64,000 nucleotides of DNA from FEN-1297 sp964498065 (GTDB lineage Bacteria; Bacteroidota; Ignavibacteria; Ignavibacteriales; Ignavibacteriaceae). The stretch spans positions 1 to 64,000 of the forward strand of contig CAZCFZ010000004.1 of NCBI GenBank assembly GCA_964498065.1, given 5' to 3'. Both the position numbers and the translations under genes were made by a program. The notes beneath the pieces are model-generated. The model made no database searches, was not told where the DNA came from, and was given only the letters and a program-made list of their open reading frames with translations. Positions 34,344-43,780 of this stretch are shown here, in pieces; within the stretch, counting starts at the first letter, position 1, and each line of letters begins with the position of its first letter.

Positions 34344-35318
34344 CTGGGTAAAGAAAATATAATAAGCATTGATATGGGCGGTACAAAAATTTTAGCTGCG
34401 GTTATTAACTCCAAAGAGGGGATTAAAGCAAAAATCAAAAAGCAAACCTATCCGAATATAAATCGGAAACTATATATAAAAATTTTAACTGAGATTATTT
34501 TTGATTTAATTTCAAAAGCGAAATTGAAAATTTCTGATATCAAAGCTGTAAGTTTGGGTATACCCGGTTCGTTAAATCCGTATACGGGAGTTGTAGGAGT
34601 AGCCCCTAATATTGGTCTTCGTAATTTCCCGTTAAAAGAAAAGCTACAAGAAAAAGTATCGATACCTGTTTTAATAGAGAACGATGTCAATCTCGGGGCC
34701 CTTGGTATTCAAAAATTCGGTGTGGCAAAGAATGCAAAGAATGTTTTAGTAATTTTTATTGGTACAGGGATTGGAGGCGCTTTGATAATCGATGGGAGAA
34801 TTTACCGAGGATCAAATTATGTAGCCGGAGAAATTGGTCATATTTTAGTAAAAAAGAACGGACCGGTTTGCGGATGCGGGAACAAAGGGTGTTTTGAAGC
34901 TGTTGCCAGCCGTAGTGCCATTGTAAAAGAAATAGAAAAGGATATGAAATCAAAGAAAAAAACTATTCTTAACAAATTAAAATCTCCGAAAAAACCAATA
35001 AAAAGCGGAATGCTGGCACAAGCAATTAAAGCTAATGACAAATTAGTAATTAAACATATTTCTAGTGCATGTTCAACAATAGGCATAGTTTTAGCTAACT
35101 TAACAAATTTAATGAACTTTGATATGATTGTATTGGGAGGCGGTCTAGTTGAAGCTTTGGATCATTTTATGGTTCCGAGAATAAAAGCCTCCTTTAAAGA
35201 ATATGTCTTTAGTGAAGCTTCAAAAGGAACTAGAATTATTGCAAGTAAACTTGGTGATGATGCTGCCCTTTTCGGGGGGATTGCACTTGCCGAAGAATTC
35301 TTGAATATCAAAGTTTAA
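34344..35318 (+). CDS. ROK-family sugar kinase (glucokinase-like), probable CTG start
   Basis: I place the start at CTG 34344 (324 residues): ggagg lies five to six bases before it and the protein then begins MGKENIISIDMGGTK, the normal distance from the start to the ATP-binding DxGGTK motif in ROK proteins. The only upstream ordinary start, TTG 34311, has no ribosome site and adds an 11-residue tail containing the SD-encoded residues. Other motifs: IPGSLNP, ENDVNLGALG (catalytic aspartate), GTGIGGALIIDG, and the ROK zinc site CGCGNKGCFE (about 176-185). It phosphorylates a hexose with ATP. Converges with the ABC-F gene, overlapping it by four bases. Confidence 0.85.
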   Translation: MGKENIISIDMGGTKILAAVINSKEGIKAKIKKQTYPNINRKLYIKILTEIIFDLISKAKLKISDIKAVSLGIPGSLNPYTGVVGVAPNIGLRNFPLKEKLQEKVSIPVLIENDVNLGALGIQKFGVAKNAKNVLVIFIGTGIGGALIIDGRIYRGSNYVAGEIGHILVKKNGPVCGCGNKGCFEAVASRSAIVKEIEKDMKSKKKTILNKLKSPKKPIKSGMLAQAIKANDKLVIKHISSACSTIGIVLANLTNLMNFDMIVLGGGLVEALDHFMVPRIKASFKEYVFSEASKGTRIIASKLGDDAALFGGIALAEEFLNIKV

Positions 35319-37264
35319 CTGAATTGTTTCTCAATCAGAGTTAGCTTTTCGGAAAGCTTTTCCCACTCGGAAATTGTTTCTTCAATTATTAATTTGACTT
35401 CTTTAAATTCAATAGTTTTTTCCCTGGCATTTTCCTGATTTGTATATGTCTCCTGGTCGGCTAAGATTTTTTCTAATTCTTTCTCTCTTTTTTCCAGACT
35501 TTCAATTTCCTTCTCAAGTTCATTAATCTTTTTTATAATCTCTTTGGATGCATCATATTTTTTTTGTCTTAACTCAGCTTCAAACCTTTTTTGATCTTTT
35601 TTTGATATCGGTTCCGATTCCGAAACTTTAATCTGGACTTTTTTCTCTTGTTCTATTAATAATTGTTCTCTTTTTGCAAGATAGTAATCGATTCCGCCGT
35701 GGAAAATTTTAATTCGACCTTTTCTAATTTCAACAACTTTATTTACAATTGGAGATAGAAATTCGATATCATGAGATACAAGTACCAAAGAACCTGAGAA
35801 ATCTATTAAAGCTTTTTGTAAAACAGTCTTAGATGAAATATCAAGATGGTTGGTAGGTTCATCAAGAATTATAAAATTTGATTTGGTAAGTAGAATTTTT
35901 GCTAATGCTACCCGGCTTTTTTCCCCGCCGGATAAAACGCTGATTTTTTTAAAAACATCATCACCGCTAAATAAAAAAGATCCAAGTAATGAACGAAGCT
36001 GTCCTATAGTTTTTTCTTCCGCAATATTGTCAACAGTTTCTAAAATGTCTAAATCGTAGTTCATATTATCTGCTACATCCTGTGCATAATATGAAATAAC
36101 GGTATTGTTTCCAATAATACGTTCACCCTCATCAATTGTAGTTACTCCGGCAATAATTTTAGCCAGAGTTGATTTCCCGGCGCCATTTGGTCCAATAAAA
36201 GCAATCTTTTCTCCTCTGTCCACTTGAAAATCCAGGTAATTGAAAATCTTTTTTTCTCCGTAAGATTTTGTAATCGATTTTAGGATAATATTTATTTTCC
36301 CGCTCGGCGGAGGGGTAGGAAATTTGATGTTTAAATCTTCTTTAAATTCAGGTAATTCCTCAAGATTAATTTTTTCAAGCTGCTTTATTCTGCTTTGCAC
36401 TTGCCTGGCTTTGGTAGCTTTATATCTGAACTTTTCAATAAACTTTTCTGTTTCCTTAATTTTCTTCTGCTGTTGAAGATATTGATTTACTGAAAGACTG
36501 TCTCTTTCTTCTTTATATTTTAAATAAGAATCGTAGTCGCCGTTAAAAGTATTGAATTTGCCCAGATAAATTTCCAAAGTTTTCTTTGTTACGGAATTTA
36601 TAAAACGTTTATCGTGGGAAACAATTAATAAAGCACCCGAATAACTTTTTAGGAATCCCGTTAACCATTCCAACGAATCAATATCGAGATGATTCGTCGG
36701 CTCATCCATTAAAAGAAGATCGTTCTGTGAAATCAAAATTTTAGAAAGTGCAATCCGCATTTGCCAGCCGCCTGAAAATTCATCAGTCAATCTTTCGAAA
36801 TCACTTTCCTCAAATCCCAAACCGAGTAAAATCTTTTCAATTCTGGAAGCTGCACTGTATGAATCAAGTTCTTCCAAACGATGATGAACTTCGCCTAATT
36901 GATTTATCAAATCAAGTCTGCTGTCTTCACTTAGATTTGTATTGCTTAACTCGTTTGTTAAATGTGTCTCTTTTTCTTGAAGTGCAATAATAGTTGTGAG
37001 TGCCGATGTCGCTTCCCCTATTAGAGTTTTACCGGAATGGGTTACATTTTCTTGAGGCAAATATCCTATATTAAGCCCCTTTTGTTTTATTATTTTACCT
37101 GATTCCGGCTGTAATTGATCTGCAATTATTTTTAATAAAGAAGTCTTGCCGCTTCCATTGGCGCCGACTAAAGAAATTTTATCACCGGAATTTATTTTAT
37201 AATTTATATTTTGAAATAGATACTTCCCGTTAAATTGAAGGGAAATATTAGAAAGGTCAATCAT
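35315..37264 (-). CDS. ABC-F family ATPase (ribosome-associated)
   Basis: 649 residues, soluble, two tandem ABC domains and no transmembrane part. First domain: Walker A GANGSGKT (34-41), signature FSGGWQMRIALSK, Walker B LLLMDEPTNHLD. The linker between the domains is the ABC-F-type charged helix pair. Second: GPNGAGKST (about 354), LSGGEKSRVALAK, FIILDEPTNHLD. After the second domain comes a C-terminal coiled coil (about 560-649) as in Uup/YheS-type members. ABC-F proteins act on the ribosome E site to relieve stalling or set elongation; the exact subtype is uncertain. Its stop codon shares ttaa with that of the ROK gene. Confidence 0.92.
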   Translation of the reverse strand: MIDLSNISLQFNGKYLFQNINYKINSGDKISLVGANGSGKTSLLKIIADQLQPESGKIIKQKGLNIGYLPQENVTHSGKTLIGEATSALTTIIALQEKETHLTNELSNTNLSEDSRLDLINQLGEVHHRLEELDSYSAASRIEKILLGLGFEESDFERLTDEFSGGWQMRIALSKILISQNDLLLMDEPTNHLDIDSLEWLTGFLKSYSGALLIVSHDKRFINSVTKKTLEIYLGKFNTFNGDYDSYLKYKEERDSLSVNQYLQQQKKIKETEKFIEKFRYKATKARQVQSRIKQLEKINLEELPEFKEDLNIKFPTPPPSGKINIILKSITKSYGEKKIFNYLDFQVDRGEKIAFIGPNGAGKSTLAKIIAGVTTIDEGERIIGNNTVISYYAQDVADNMNYDLDILETVDNIAEEKTIGQLRSLLGSFLFSGDDVFKKISVLSGGEKSRVALAKILLTKSNFIILDEPTNHLDISSKTVLQKALIDFSGSLVLVSHDIEFLSPIVNKVVEIRKGRIKIFHGGIDYYLAKREQLLIEQEKKVQIKVSESEPISKKDQKRFEAELRQKKYDASKEIIKKINELEKEIESLEKREKELEKILADQETYTNQENAREKTIEFKEVKLIIEETISEWEKLSEKLTLIEKQFS

Positions 37265-37316
37265 TAAGGTTATTTAATTAAAATCTTAATTTAAATAAAA
37301 ACTATTCTTCTTAAAT

Positions 37317-39569
37317 TTATTGATGCAGCACTGCAATTTTTCCCGTAAAAACATTATTGCCATCCGCATCATAAGCAACAACCAGGTAAATACCAGAGTT
37401 TACTAAATTCCCATTTGAGTCTGTTCCATTCCAATAAGCAATTTTGCCTCCGGGTGAAGCAAATTCTTTAATTAATTTTCCTGTAATAGAAATTATTTTT
37501 ATTTGAGAATCTTTAATTAAACCATCAATTGTTAATTTATTAACACCATTTTTAAGAACAAACGGACTCGGATACATAAACAATTTTGTAAAACTGGATT
37601 GTGGCTGAACTGCAGGAGTTTGAAATGAAGTTAAACCGTTATTTGTACCGACATAAACAGTTCCTGTATTTTTATCCACTGCGATGCTAGTGATTATATC
37701 ACTTAACAACGGGCTATTTTGAGTAGTATAAGATGCTAATAAACTTGAACCGTCTGAATTTACTAAAAGCAAACCTTGATTAGTACCGATCCATTTATCA
37801 TTGATCGGGTCTACGGCTATGCAGTTGATTGACTGCTGCCGTAAAGTATAAACACTGGAAATTGATAATTGTGAACCTGAGCCATTTAACACTGCATCTG
37901 TATTAGAAATTATATTAACACCCAAACTTGTGCCTACCCAAAGATCTCCTCTTTGATCCATAACTATAGAATTTATAGTGTTTGTATTTAAACCGTTCGA
38001 TGTGGATAAGTAACCGTAGCTATCATCGCTCAAATCACTGTAGGTTTTATTCTCATTATAGTAATAAAGTCCCGGTTTTACCGTATTATTGCTAAACCAT
38101 TTTGTATCATATTGATCAATTGTAAGATTTAAATATCCTTTAACAAATTGTTGAGGTGCAGCAGGCATAGAATAATAATACCAGGAACTATCAGGTGTTA
38201 CCATATTTAAAGGTTTCTCATTCACACTTCCAAAATTTAAAATCCACAAATTACCTTTTGAGTCAACTGCAAATCCGGTAATTACTAAATACTTACCGAT
38301 AGGAGCGTCATTTGTTCCTTGCATCCCAGTATTGTTTAAATAATAGTTTAAAAAATTATTATTTTTTATATTAACAAAACCTCTGCCCCAATTTCCAAAA
38401 TCAATTGAATTATCCGGTGCAGCATATACCAAAAAAAATGAATTTGATAGAAAATCAGGATTAGTCGACATTGAGTAGTTTGTCCATGTTTGACCGTCAA
38501 ATTTATAAAATCCCTTTCCGGTTTGATCGGTACCGCTCGCACACCATAAAACTCCGTCGTTATCAACCGCCATGGAAGGAAATTGATTTGTCTCAGGGCC
38601 ATTTGGATATATAAAATCATTTCCGGAAGGATTATTTAACTTTAATACACCATTTGATGTCGCCGCTAAAAGACCAAGTGAATTTGAATAGATAATTTTT
38701 GTTGCAGACGATGACAAATTATATTTTTTAGTTAACTTATTGTTAGAATAAGAATAAATTGCATTGTTGTTTATAAGTATATATAATGTATCACCAACTG
38801 TTAATAAGTCATTAATGTTATTACCACTCAGAGATGAAATATACGGCTGCCAGCTTGTATTATTAAAAACAGATAAACCATTGTTAGTTGCAGCAATTAA
38901 AGAGTCTTGAAAAATAATGATTTTGTTTACGTTATTTGATGGTAATCCATTAGCAGATGAATAAACATTCCATGATTCTGGAGCAGATAAATTTGTTGCA
39001 CCTTTTTTTTGTATGGCCACTCCGGACACTGTAGATGCATATAATAAATTAGACTTTACAACATTATTTACTTTAATATTTGAAGGAAAACTTCCAAATC
39101 TAAAAAATGTGTCGTAAAAAGTTAAATCGTTTGTATTTATTAAGGATATTCCATAGTCTGTAGAAGCTATAATAGTATCACCTGACGCAGTCAGTTCATT
39201 TATTTGTTTGGAAGTTTTATCGGAAATATAAATGTCAAGAATAGATTTTACAGAGTTATTTGAGGGATCATAAATATCTATTGCACCATCAGCACTTCCA
39301 AACCATATTTTTCCGTATTTATCTACAGTTACTGCTGTCAGATTTTGTCCTGTCATCCCGTCAGCTCTATGCAAAGTTTTGAAGGAACCTGAATTATTCT
39401 TATATAAAAATCCTCCGCCACTAGTTGCAGCATAAATTCCTTCCGAGACAGGAAAAATAGCCTGAACTTTTTTCATATCTGTATAATTATGCCAGTTGGT
39501 TGCTTCTTGAGCGTAGGAAGGAATAATAATTATGTAACAAAATAAGATACTTAGTAGATATTTCATCAA
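37317..39569 (-). CDS. PorZ-like T9SS surface protein (propeller plus sorting domain)
   Basis: 750 residues. Signal peptide ending SYAQ, then two repeat arrays of two-component-regulator-propeller type (WFGSADGAIDIYD, LYASTVSGVAIQK, LWCASGTDQTGKG, DLWVGTSLGVNII, KWIGTNQGLLLVN). The last 95 residues are a T9SS sorting domain with LFMYPSPFVLKNG, IISITGKLIKEF and GIYLVVAYDADG. This layout and length match PorZ, the anionic-LPS delivery subunit of the T9SS attachment complex in Porphyromonas; a sensor or another propeller cargo is the alternative. The N-terminal WHNYTDMKKVQAIFPVSEG also resembles PorZ. Alone on its strand. Confidence 0.8.
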   Translation of the reverse strand: MMKYLLSILFCYIIIIPSYAQEATNWHNYTDMKKVQAIFPVSEGIYAATSGGGFLYKNNSGSFKTLHRADGMTGQNLTAVTVDKYGKIWFGSADGAIDIYDPSNNSVKSILDIYISDKTSKQINELTASGDTIIASTDYGISLINTNDLTFYDTFFRFGSFPSNIKVNNVVKSNLLYASTVSGVAIQKKGATNLSAPESWNVYSSANGLPSNNVNKIIIFQDSLIAATNNGLSVFNNTSWQPYISSLSGNNINDLLTVGDTLYILINNNAIYSYSNNKLTKKYNLSSSATKIIYSNSLGLLAATSNGVLKLNNPSGNDFIYPNGPETNQFPSMAVDNDGVLWCASGTDQTGKGFYKFDGQTWTNYSMSTNPDFLSNSFFLVYAAPDNSIDFGNWGRGFVNIKNNNFLNYYLNNTGMQGTNDAPIGKYLVITGFAVDSKGNLWILNFGSVNEKPLNMVTPDSSWYYYSMPAAPQQFVKGYLNLTIDQYDTKWFSNNTVKPGLYYYNENKTYSDLSDDSYGYLSTSNGLNTNTINSIVMDQRGDLWVGTSLGVNIISNTDAVLNGSGSQLSISSVYTLRQQSINCIAVDPINDKWIGTNQGLLLVNSDGSSLLASYTTQNSPLLSDIITSIAVDKNTGTVYVGTNNGLTSFQTPAVQPQSSFTKLFMYPSPFVLKNGVNKLTIDGLIKDSQIKIISITGKLIKEFASPGGKIAYWNGTDSNGNLVNSGIYLVVAYDADGNNVFTGKIAVLHQ

Positions 39570-39801
39570 AAACCTTTTAATTTATTAATTTTCCTGTTCG
39601 AAAAAGTATAAAGTATCTTATTTTTTACCTCTTGTAGGGATGTTTGAATAATATTATTTTTTTTCTAAAAACTTACTTCTTAAATTTAATATATTTTTTT
39701 TAATCAAAAAGTGTAAAAACAAAATTTTTGTATATTTTATTAAATAAATATTAATCTAAAATTTTTAATTTATTTCATTCATATAAAGATATTTAAGCTT
39801 T

Positions 39802-41445
39802 GTGAAAAATCATACTTTTGATATAATAAATAGAAAAACAATTCCAAAATATATTATTATAGCTGCAGCCGTTTTTGTCTCATGGTTCCCGGCTTTATAT
39901 ATACCATTTATCAATGATGATTATCAAATTTTAGGCTATAATTCAGGTAAAACTTTTTTATCAATTTTCAAGTCTTTCTGGACACCTGATGTTTCGTATT
40001 ATTATTGGAGACCTCTGGGAAATATAATTCACCCAGCAATTCTATTAATTGCAGGATTTGAACCATTTCCTTTTAGATTTGTTAGTCTTTTAATATATAT
40101 ATTTTGTTGTATAGTAATCTTATATGTAAGTATCAAAATTAATCTGAATATAAAATTATCGCTTTTTTTAACTGTTTTTTTCTGTATTCTTCCTTCGCAT
40201 GAATTTCAAATCGCCTGGATTGCCGATCAAGGGGAATCATTGCTTGCTGCATTGTTATTATTAAGTTTTATTAGTTATTATTTTGTCCTTGAAGGAAAAT
40301 CTAATTCAAAACGATCCCTAATATATTTCCTGTTGTTTTTTATTGCTTCACTTCTGGTTAAAGAATTAGCATTTATTGGTTTTTTAATACCATTAGTTGC
40401 TTATCTTGCAAAAACGGAGAAAGGGGGGATAAAATTTAAAGAAATATTAAAGCATATTTTTATAGCATTTGGAGTTTTATGCCTCGTCTTGTTATATAGA
40501 TTTATTGTAATTGGAGGTTCACCATTTAATTCACCCAACTTCAGTAATAGTGGTCCGATAACTTGGATAAAAAATTATTTTATATATATACCGTTAGCTT
40601 TTTTACCTCCAAAAGTTTTGGAAATTGTTTATGAAAATTTACATAATTGGCTGGTAGCAATATCATTGTTTTTAGCTTCGATCCTGGCGATATATTTAAT
40701 CCTTTATGCTTTTAAACGGTTAGACAAGGATAAAAAAAATCTTGTTCTTGCTGGTTTTGCTTGGTTTACAATTTTTATTATACCGGCTCTTCCAAAGCTA
40801 ATGCGTTGGTATGTTTTTACCGCTTCTATAGGTCTAATATGGTCTTTAACATGCATTTTAGAATTTTATTGGGAAAAATTAAATGTTAGGAAAGTTGTGA
40901 AAGTTATTGCTATTCCTATTTTTATTTTTTTAATAATATACGACTTTTTGTTAATGCAGCAGTGGGTATCAGCAGGTAATAAGTTTAAAGAATCTTTGGC
41001 CAGTTTGGAAAAAATAAAAAGTGAAATTAAAACCGATTCGGTTTTTGTCTGGTGTGTACCCGATAAATTAAATAGAGTTCCCATGATGAAACTCGGGGTG
41101 CAACAATCTATTCAATGGATATTACACAATAAAGATTTGGAAATATTTTCTCCATTAAGAGCTGAACTAACAAACGATACAAGCAAGATCTTATTAAAGC
41201 AAAATTCAGATTCGGTATATATCTTTCATTTATACGGCGGACGATTTCTTCCTATAGGTGGTAAATCAGAAGCTGTTATTGAAAAGGAATTTATTTCCTT
41301 TAATAATCAAAATGTAGAATTTAATATAAATACCTATATTAAAAACAGTGAACCTCAATCGATAGCAGTTGTTAAATTAAAGCCACACTATCTACATTTA
41401 ACCCAACTATATTATAATGGCAATATATTTGAAAAAATCAAATAA
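39802..41445 (+). CDS. GT-C-type polytopic membrane glycosyltransferase-like protein
   Basis: 547 residues with about eleven predicted transmembrane helices. The first loop holds INDDYQILGY (about 36-45), the paired acidic residues usual in the first periplasmic loop of GT-C enzymes (protein O-mannosyltransferase / ArnT-like), and ELAF in the fifth helix region. The C-terminal 120 residues look soluble and beta-rich, probably periplasmic. Such enzymes transfer sugars from lipid carriers; donor and acceptor are unknown. The start is GTG 39802, with no visible ribosome site and no alternative in-frame start nearby. Confidence 0.7.
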   Translation: MKNHTFDIINRKTIPKYIIIAAAVFVSWFPALYIPFINDDYQILGYNSGKTFLSIFKSFWTPDVSYYYWRPLGNIIHPAILLIAGFEPFPFRFVSLLIYIFCCIVILYVSIKINLNIKLSLFLTVFFCILPSHEFQIAWIADQGESLLAALLLLSFISYYFVLEGKSNSKRSLIYFLLFFIASLLVKELAFIGFLIPLVAYLAKTEKGGIKFKEILKHIFIAFGVLCLVLLYRFIVIGGSPFNSPNFSNSGPITWIKNYFIYIPLAFLPPKVLEIVYENLHNWLVAISLFLASILAIYLILYAFKRLDKDKKNLVLAGFAWFTIFIIPALPKLMRWYVFTASIGLIWSLTCILEFYWEKLNVRKVVKVIAIPIFIFLIIYDFLLMQQWVSAGNKFKESLASLEKIKSEIKTDSVFVWCVPDKLNRVPMMKLGVQQSIQWILHNKDLEIFSPLRAELTNDTSKILLKQNSDSVYIFHLYGGRFLPIGGKSEAVIEKEFISFNNQNVEFNINTYIKNSEPQSIAVVKLKPHYLHLTQLYYNGNIFEKIK

Positions 41446-41448
41446 GGT

Positions 41449-41910
41449 CTAAAGTTTTTTAATAAGATCTGCCATCTCAATTGCAGTTAATGCAGCATCC
41501 CAGCCTTTATTTCCGGATTTTGTCCCTGATCTTTCTATCGCTTGTTCTATTGTATCTGTTGTTAACACTCCAAAGGCCACCGGTATCTTATATTTCAACG
41601 AAACTTCGGCAATCCCTTTACTTGCAGACCCTGCTACATAATCAAAATGAGGCGTTGCACCTCTTATTACTGCTCCTAAGCAAATAATAGCATTGTACTT
41701 TTCTTTTTCAGCTGCTATAGCTGCGGTTAGAGGAATTTCAAAAGCTCCCGGTACCTTTATTATATCAATATTTTGTTCAGTGCAATTATGTTTTTTAAGA
41801 CAATCCAATGCGCCTTCTAATAATTTCTGTCCGATAAACTCATTAAACCTGCTGACTATAATAGCAAATTTTGAATTATCACAAGAAAAATTTCCTTCAA
41901 TAATGTTCAT
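41449..41910 (-). CDS. ribH: 6,7-dimethyl-8-ribityllumazine synthase
   Basis: 153 residues. Makes the riboflavin precursor lumazine from the pyrimidine and butanone phosphate. Visible: SRFNEFIGQKLLEGALDCL (about 20-38), VPGAFEIPLTA, CLGAVIRGATPHFDYV (phosphate-binding and catalytic histidine region) and NKGWDAALTAIEMADL. Other rib genes are not in the window, so it is an orphan copy in location. Upstream and divergent genes do not suggest a riboswitch; I do not see an FMN-type leader. Confidence 0.95.
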   Translation of the reverse strand: MNIIEGNFSCDNSKFAIIVSRFNEFIGQKLLEGALDCLKKHNCTEQNIDIIKVPGAFEIPLTAAIAAEKEKYNAIICLGAVIRGATPHFDYVAGSASKGIAEVSLKYKIPVAFGVLTTDTIEQAIERSGTKSGNKGWDAALTAIEMADLIKKL

Positions 41911-41941
41911 AATTTTCTATATAAATATATTTGTTAAAAAT

Positions 41942-42772
41942 CTAAGCTGAGTTTTTTAATAATCTTTGCTGCATAGCTTCAACAATGGAAGCATTAACAA
42001 AATATTTTCCAAAATTATTATCATCTTCTCTTTTTCCTCCGTGAAAATCCGAACCGCCGGATTCTAAAAGAAAATATTCATTCACAATTCCTCTGTAAAA
42101 TCTAATTTGCTGTTGCGAATGTGAAGGATGAATTACCTCAATCCCATCAATTCCGCAAGTTATTAATTCCATTAACAACGACTCCGGCATAAACCCCGGG
42201 TGTGCAATGAAGCTTAAACCTCCTGCATCGCTTATAATTTTTAAAGCACTTTGGGGGGATAAATGTACTTTCTTCTCATAAGCCGGGCCTCCATTACCTA
42301 TATATTTATTAAAAGCCTCATAATAGGATGATACCAATCCTTTTTCAAGCATTGCTTGTGCAATATGCGGCCGACCCACTGCACTGTTTTTAGCTTTATC
42401 CAAGACGTCATTAATTGAAAGATATAAACCTAGAGATTTAAGTTTTGTAACAATTCGTTCGGCTCTTCTTAACCTTTCTTCTCTAAAAAAGACCAGATAT
42501 CTTTCAAGTTCGCTATTATCGGGCTCATAAAAATATCCAAGGATATGGATTTCTCTATCTTTAATGTCGGAACTAATCTCTAAACCGGGAATTACATCCA
42601 CCCCTATTTCTTTACCTATTTCGATTGCCTGTTTAATAGCGGCAATATTATCATGATCACAAATGCCTAAGATATCAATATCGGCTTTTTTGGCTTTTTT
42701 AATTAGTTCTTCAGGAGAGTAGAAACCATCCGAGAACGTTGTATGAGTATGTAAATCTACTTTCCCATTCAT
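41942..42772 (-). CDS. PHP-domain phosphoesterase (TrpH/YciV, RNase AM-like)
   Basis: 276 residues. N-terminal metal motif DLHTHTTFSDG (6-16), ICDHDNIAAI, GLEISSD, FIAHPGF and SGGSDFHGG complete the PHP metal set. Proteins of this group are 5'-3' exonucleases acting on short RNA or 3',5'-bisphosphonucleotides; the exact substrate is inferred from family only. 17 bases after the Crp/Fnr gene on the same strand, so likely co-transcribed with it. Confidence 0.88.
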   Translation of the reverse strand: MNGKVDLHTHTTFSDGFYSPEELIKKAKKADIDILGICDHDNIAAIKQAIEIGKEIGVDVIPGLEISSDIKDREIHILGYFYEPDNSELERYLVFFREERLRRAERIVTKLKSLGLYLSINDVLDKAKNSAVGRPHIAQAMLEKGLVSSYYEAFNKYIGNGGPAYEKKVHLSPQSALKIISDAGGLSFIAHPGFMPESLLMELITCGIDGIEVIHPSHSQQQIRFYRGIVNEYFLLESGGSDFHGGKREDDNNFGKYFVNASIVEAMQQRLLKNSA

Positions 42773-42789
42773 TCTGCTATTCTTAAAAA

Positions 42790-43473
42790 TTAACTGAATA
42801 ATTCTTTAAACTTTTCATAATCGATGATTCTTAAACGCGATCCATCCAGTTCTACCATACCTTTTTTAGCAAATGAATGCAAAGTTCTTGAAATAGTTTC
42901 TCTGGAAGTTCCTGCCATATTTGCCAAGTCGTGTTGAAAAGGTAATTTCTCAATTTCAACGGTTCCTTGTTTTATTTTACCTATATCGTCGGCTAATTGA
43001 AGAATAACTGTTGCCACCTTTCCTTCGGCGTCTTTAAGAGATAGAGATTTTATTTTCATGTCGGCTGATCTTAATCTCTGCGTTAATTCTTGAAGTAAAG
43101 CAACTGCAATTTCCGGATGACTATGCAATAGTTCAAGAAATTCGCTTCTCTGAATTATAAACAGCTCCGAGTCTTCCATGGCTGTTACATTAGCCGAACG
43201 AGCCAAACCGTCTAAAATTGCCATTTCTCCAAAGAAATCCGATTCTCCTAGGATAGTTAGAATAACTTCTTTTCCATCATCGCTTACTCTTGAAACTTTT
43301 ACTTTACCGTTTATAATTACGAACAATGCAGACCCTGTTTCATGTTCAAAAAGCACAACTGCATCCTTTGTAAAAGCTTTTCTAATACCTAATCTAGATA
43401 TTTGTTCTAAGGTATTGCCATCTAAATCGGAAAAAATAGGTACATATTTAAGAAAATCATTATTTTCTTGCAT
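42790..43473 (-). CDS. Crp/Fnr family transcriptional regulator
   Basis: 227 residues. Cyclic-nucleotide-binding fold (KVKVSRVSDDGKEVILTILG, FFGEMAILDGLARSANVTA) followed by the Crp helix-turn-helix (LANMAGTSRETISRTLHSF, about 185-203). No N-terminal cysteine set for an iron-sulfur cluster, so not an FNR-type oxygen sensor; the arginine and serine of a classical cAMP pocket are partly present (GEMAILDGLARSA), so a nucleotide ligand is possible. Upstream gene of the pair with the PHP protein. Its regulon is unknown. Confidence 0.92.
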   Translation of the reverse strand: MQENNDFLKYVPIFSDLDGNTLEQISRLGIRKAFTKDAVVLFEHETGSALFVIINGKVKVSRVSDDGKEVILTILGESDFFGEMAILDGLARSANVTAMEDSELFIIQRSEFLELLHSHPEIAVALLQELTQRLRSADMKIKSLSLKDAEGKVATVILQLADDIGKIKQGTVEIEKLPFQHDLANMAGTSRETISRTLHSFAKKGMVELDGSRLRIIDYEKFKELFS

Positions 43474-43780
43474 TTTAATCCCTCATTATTTTTAGATTAA
43501 GTTGAAATATATATTGGAACTTGATGAAAGTCAAACTTATTAAATTCTATCTATCTGGTTGTTTATTGCTCATCAAATTAAAGAAGTATAAATGTTTAAG
43601 TAATTCTAATTTTTTAATTAAAGTGAGAGTTAAATTATTTTGTCGGTCAGAAAAAAGATTTTCTGGAAAATTTATAAATGAAGTGAGATGAATACTATTG
43701 AAAAATCATTGCTTTTTTAAGAGTATGTATCTATTTTTATGTTCTTAAAATTTTAATAAAATTCTGGAGTTTAATACGCT
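43474..43780. other. Intergenic region, 307 bases
   Basis: Divergent spacer between the Crp/Fnr gene and the foldase gene; promoters for both must be here. No strong hairpin. A 55-codon frame at 43524-43691 has no convincing ribosome site and an unremarkable basic composition; I do not call it. Confidence 0.55.

Noticed and set aside
43524..43691. 55-codon + strand frame upstream of the foldase gene
   Set aside because: No clear ribosome site, basic low-quality composition, in a divergent promoter region.
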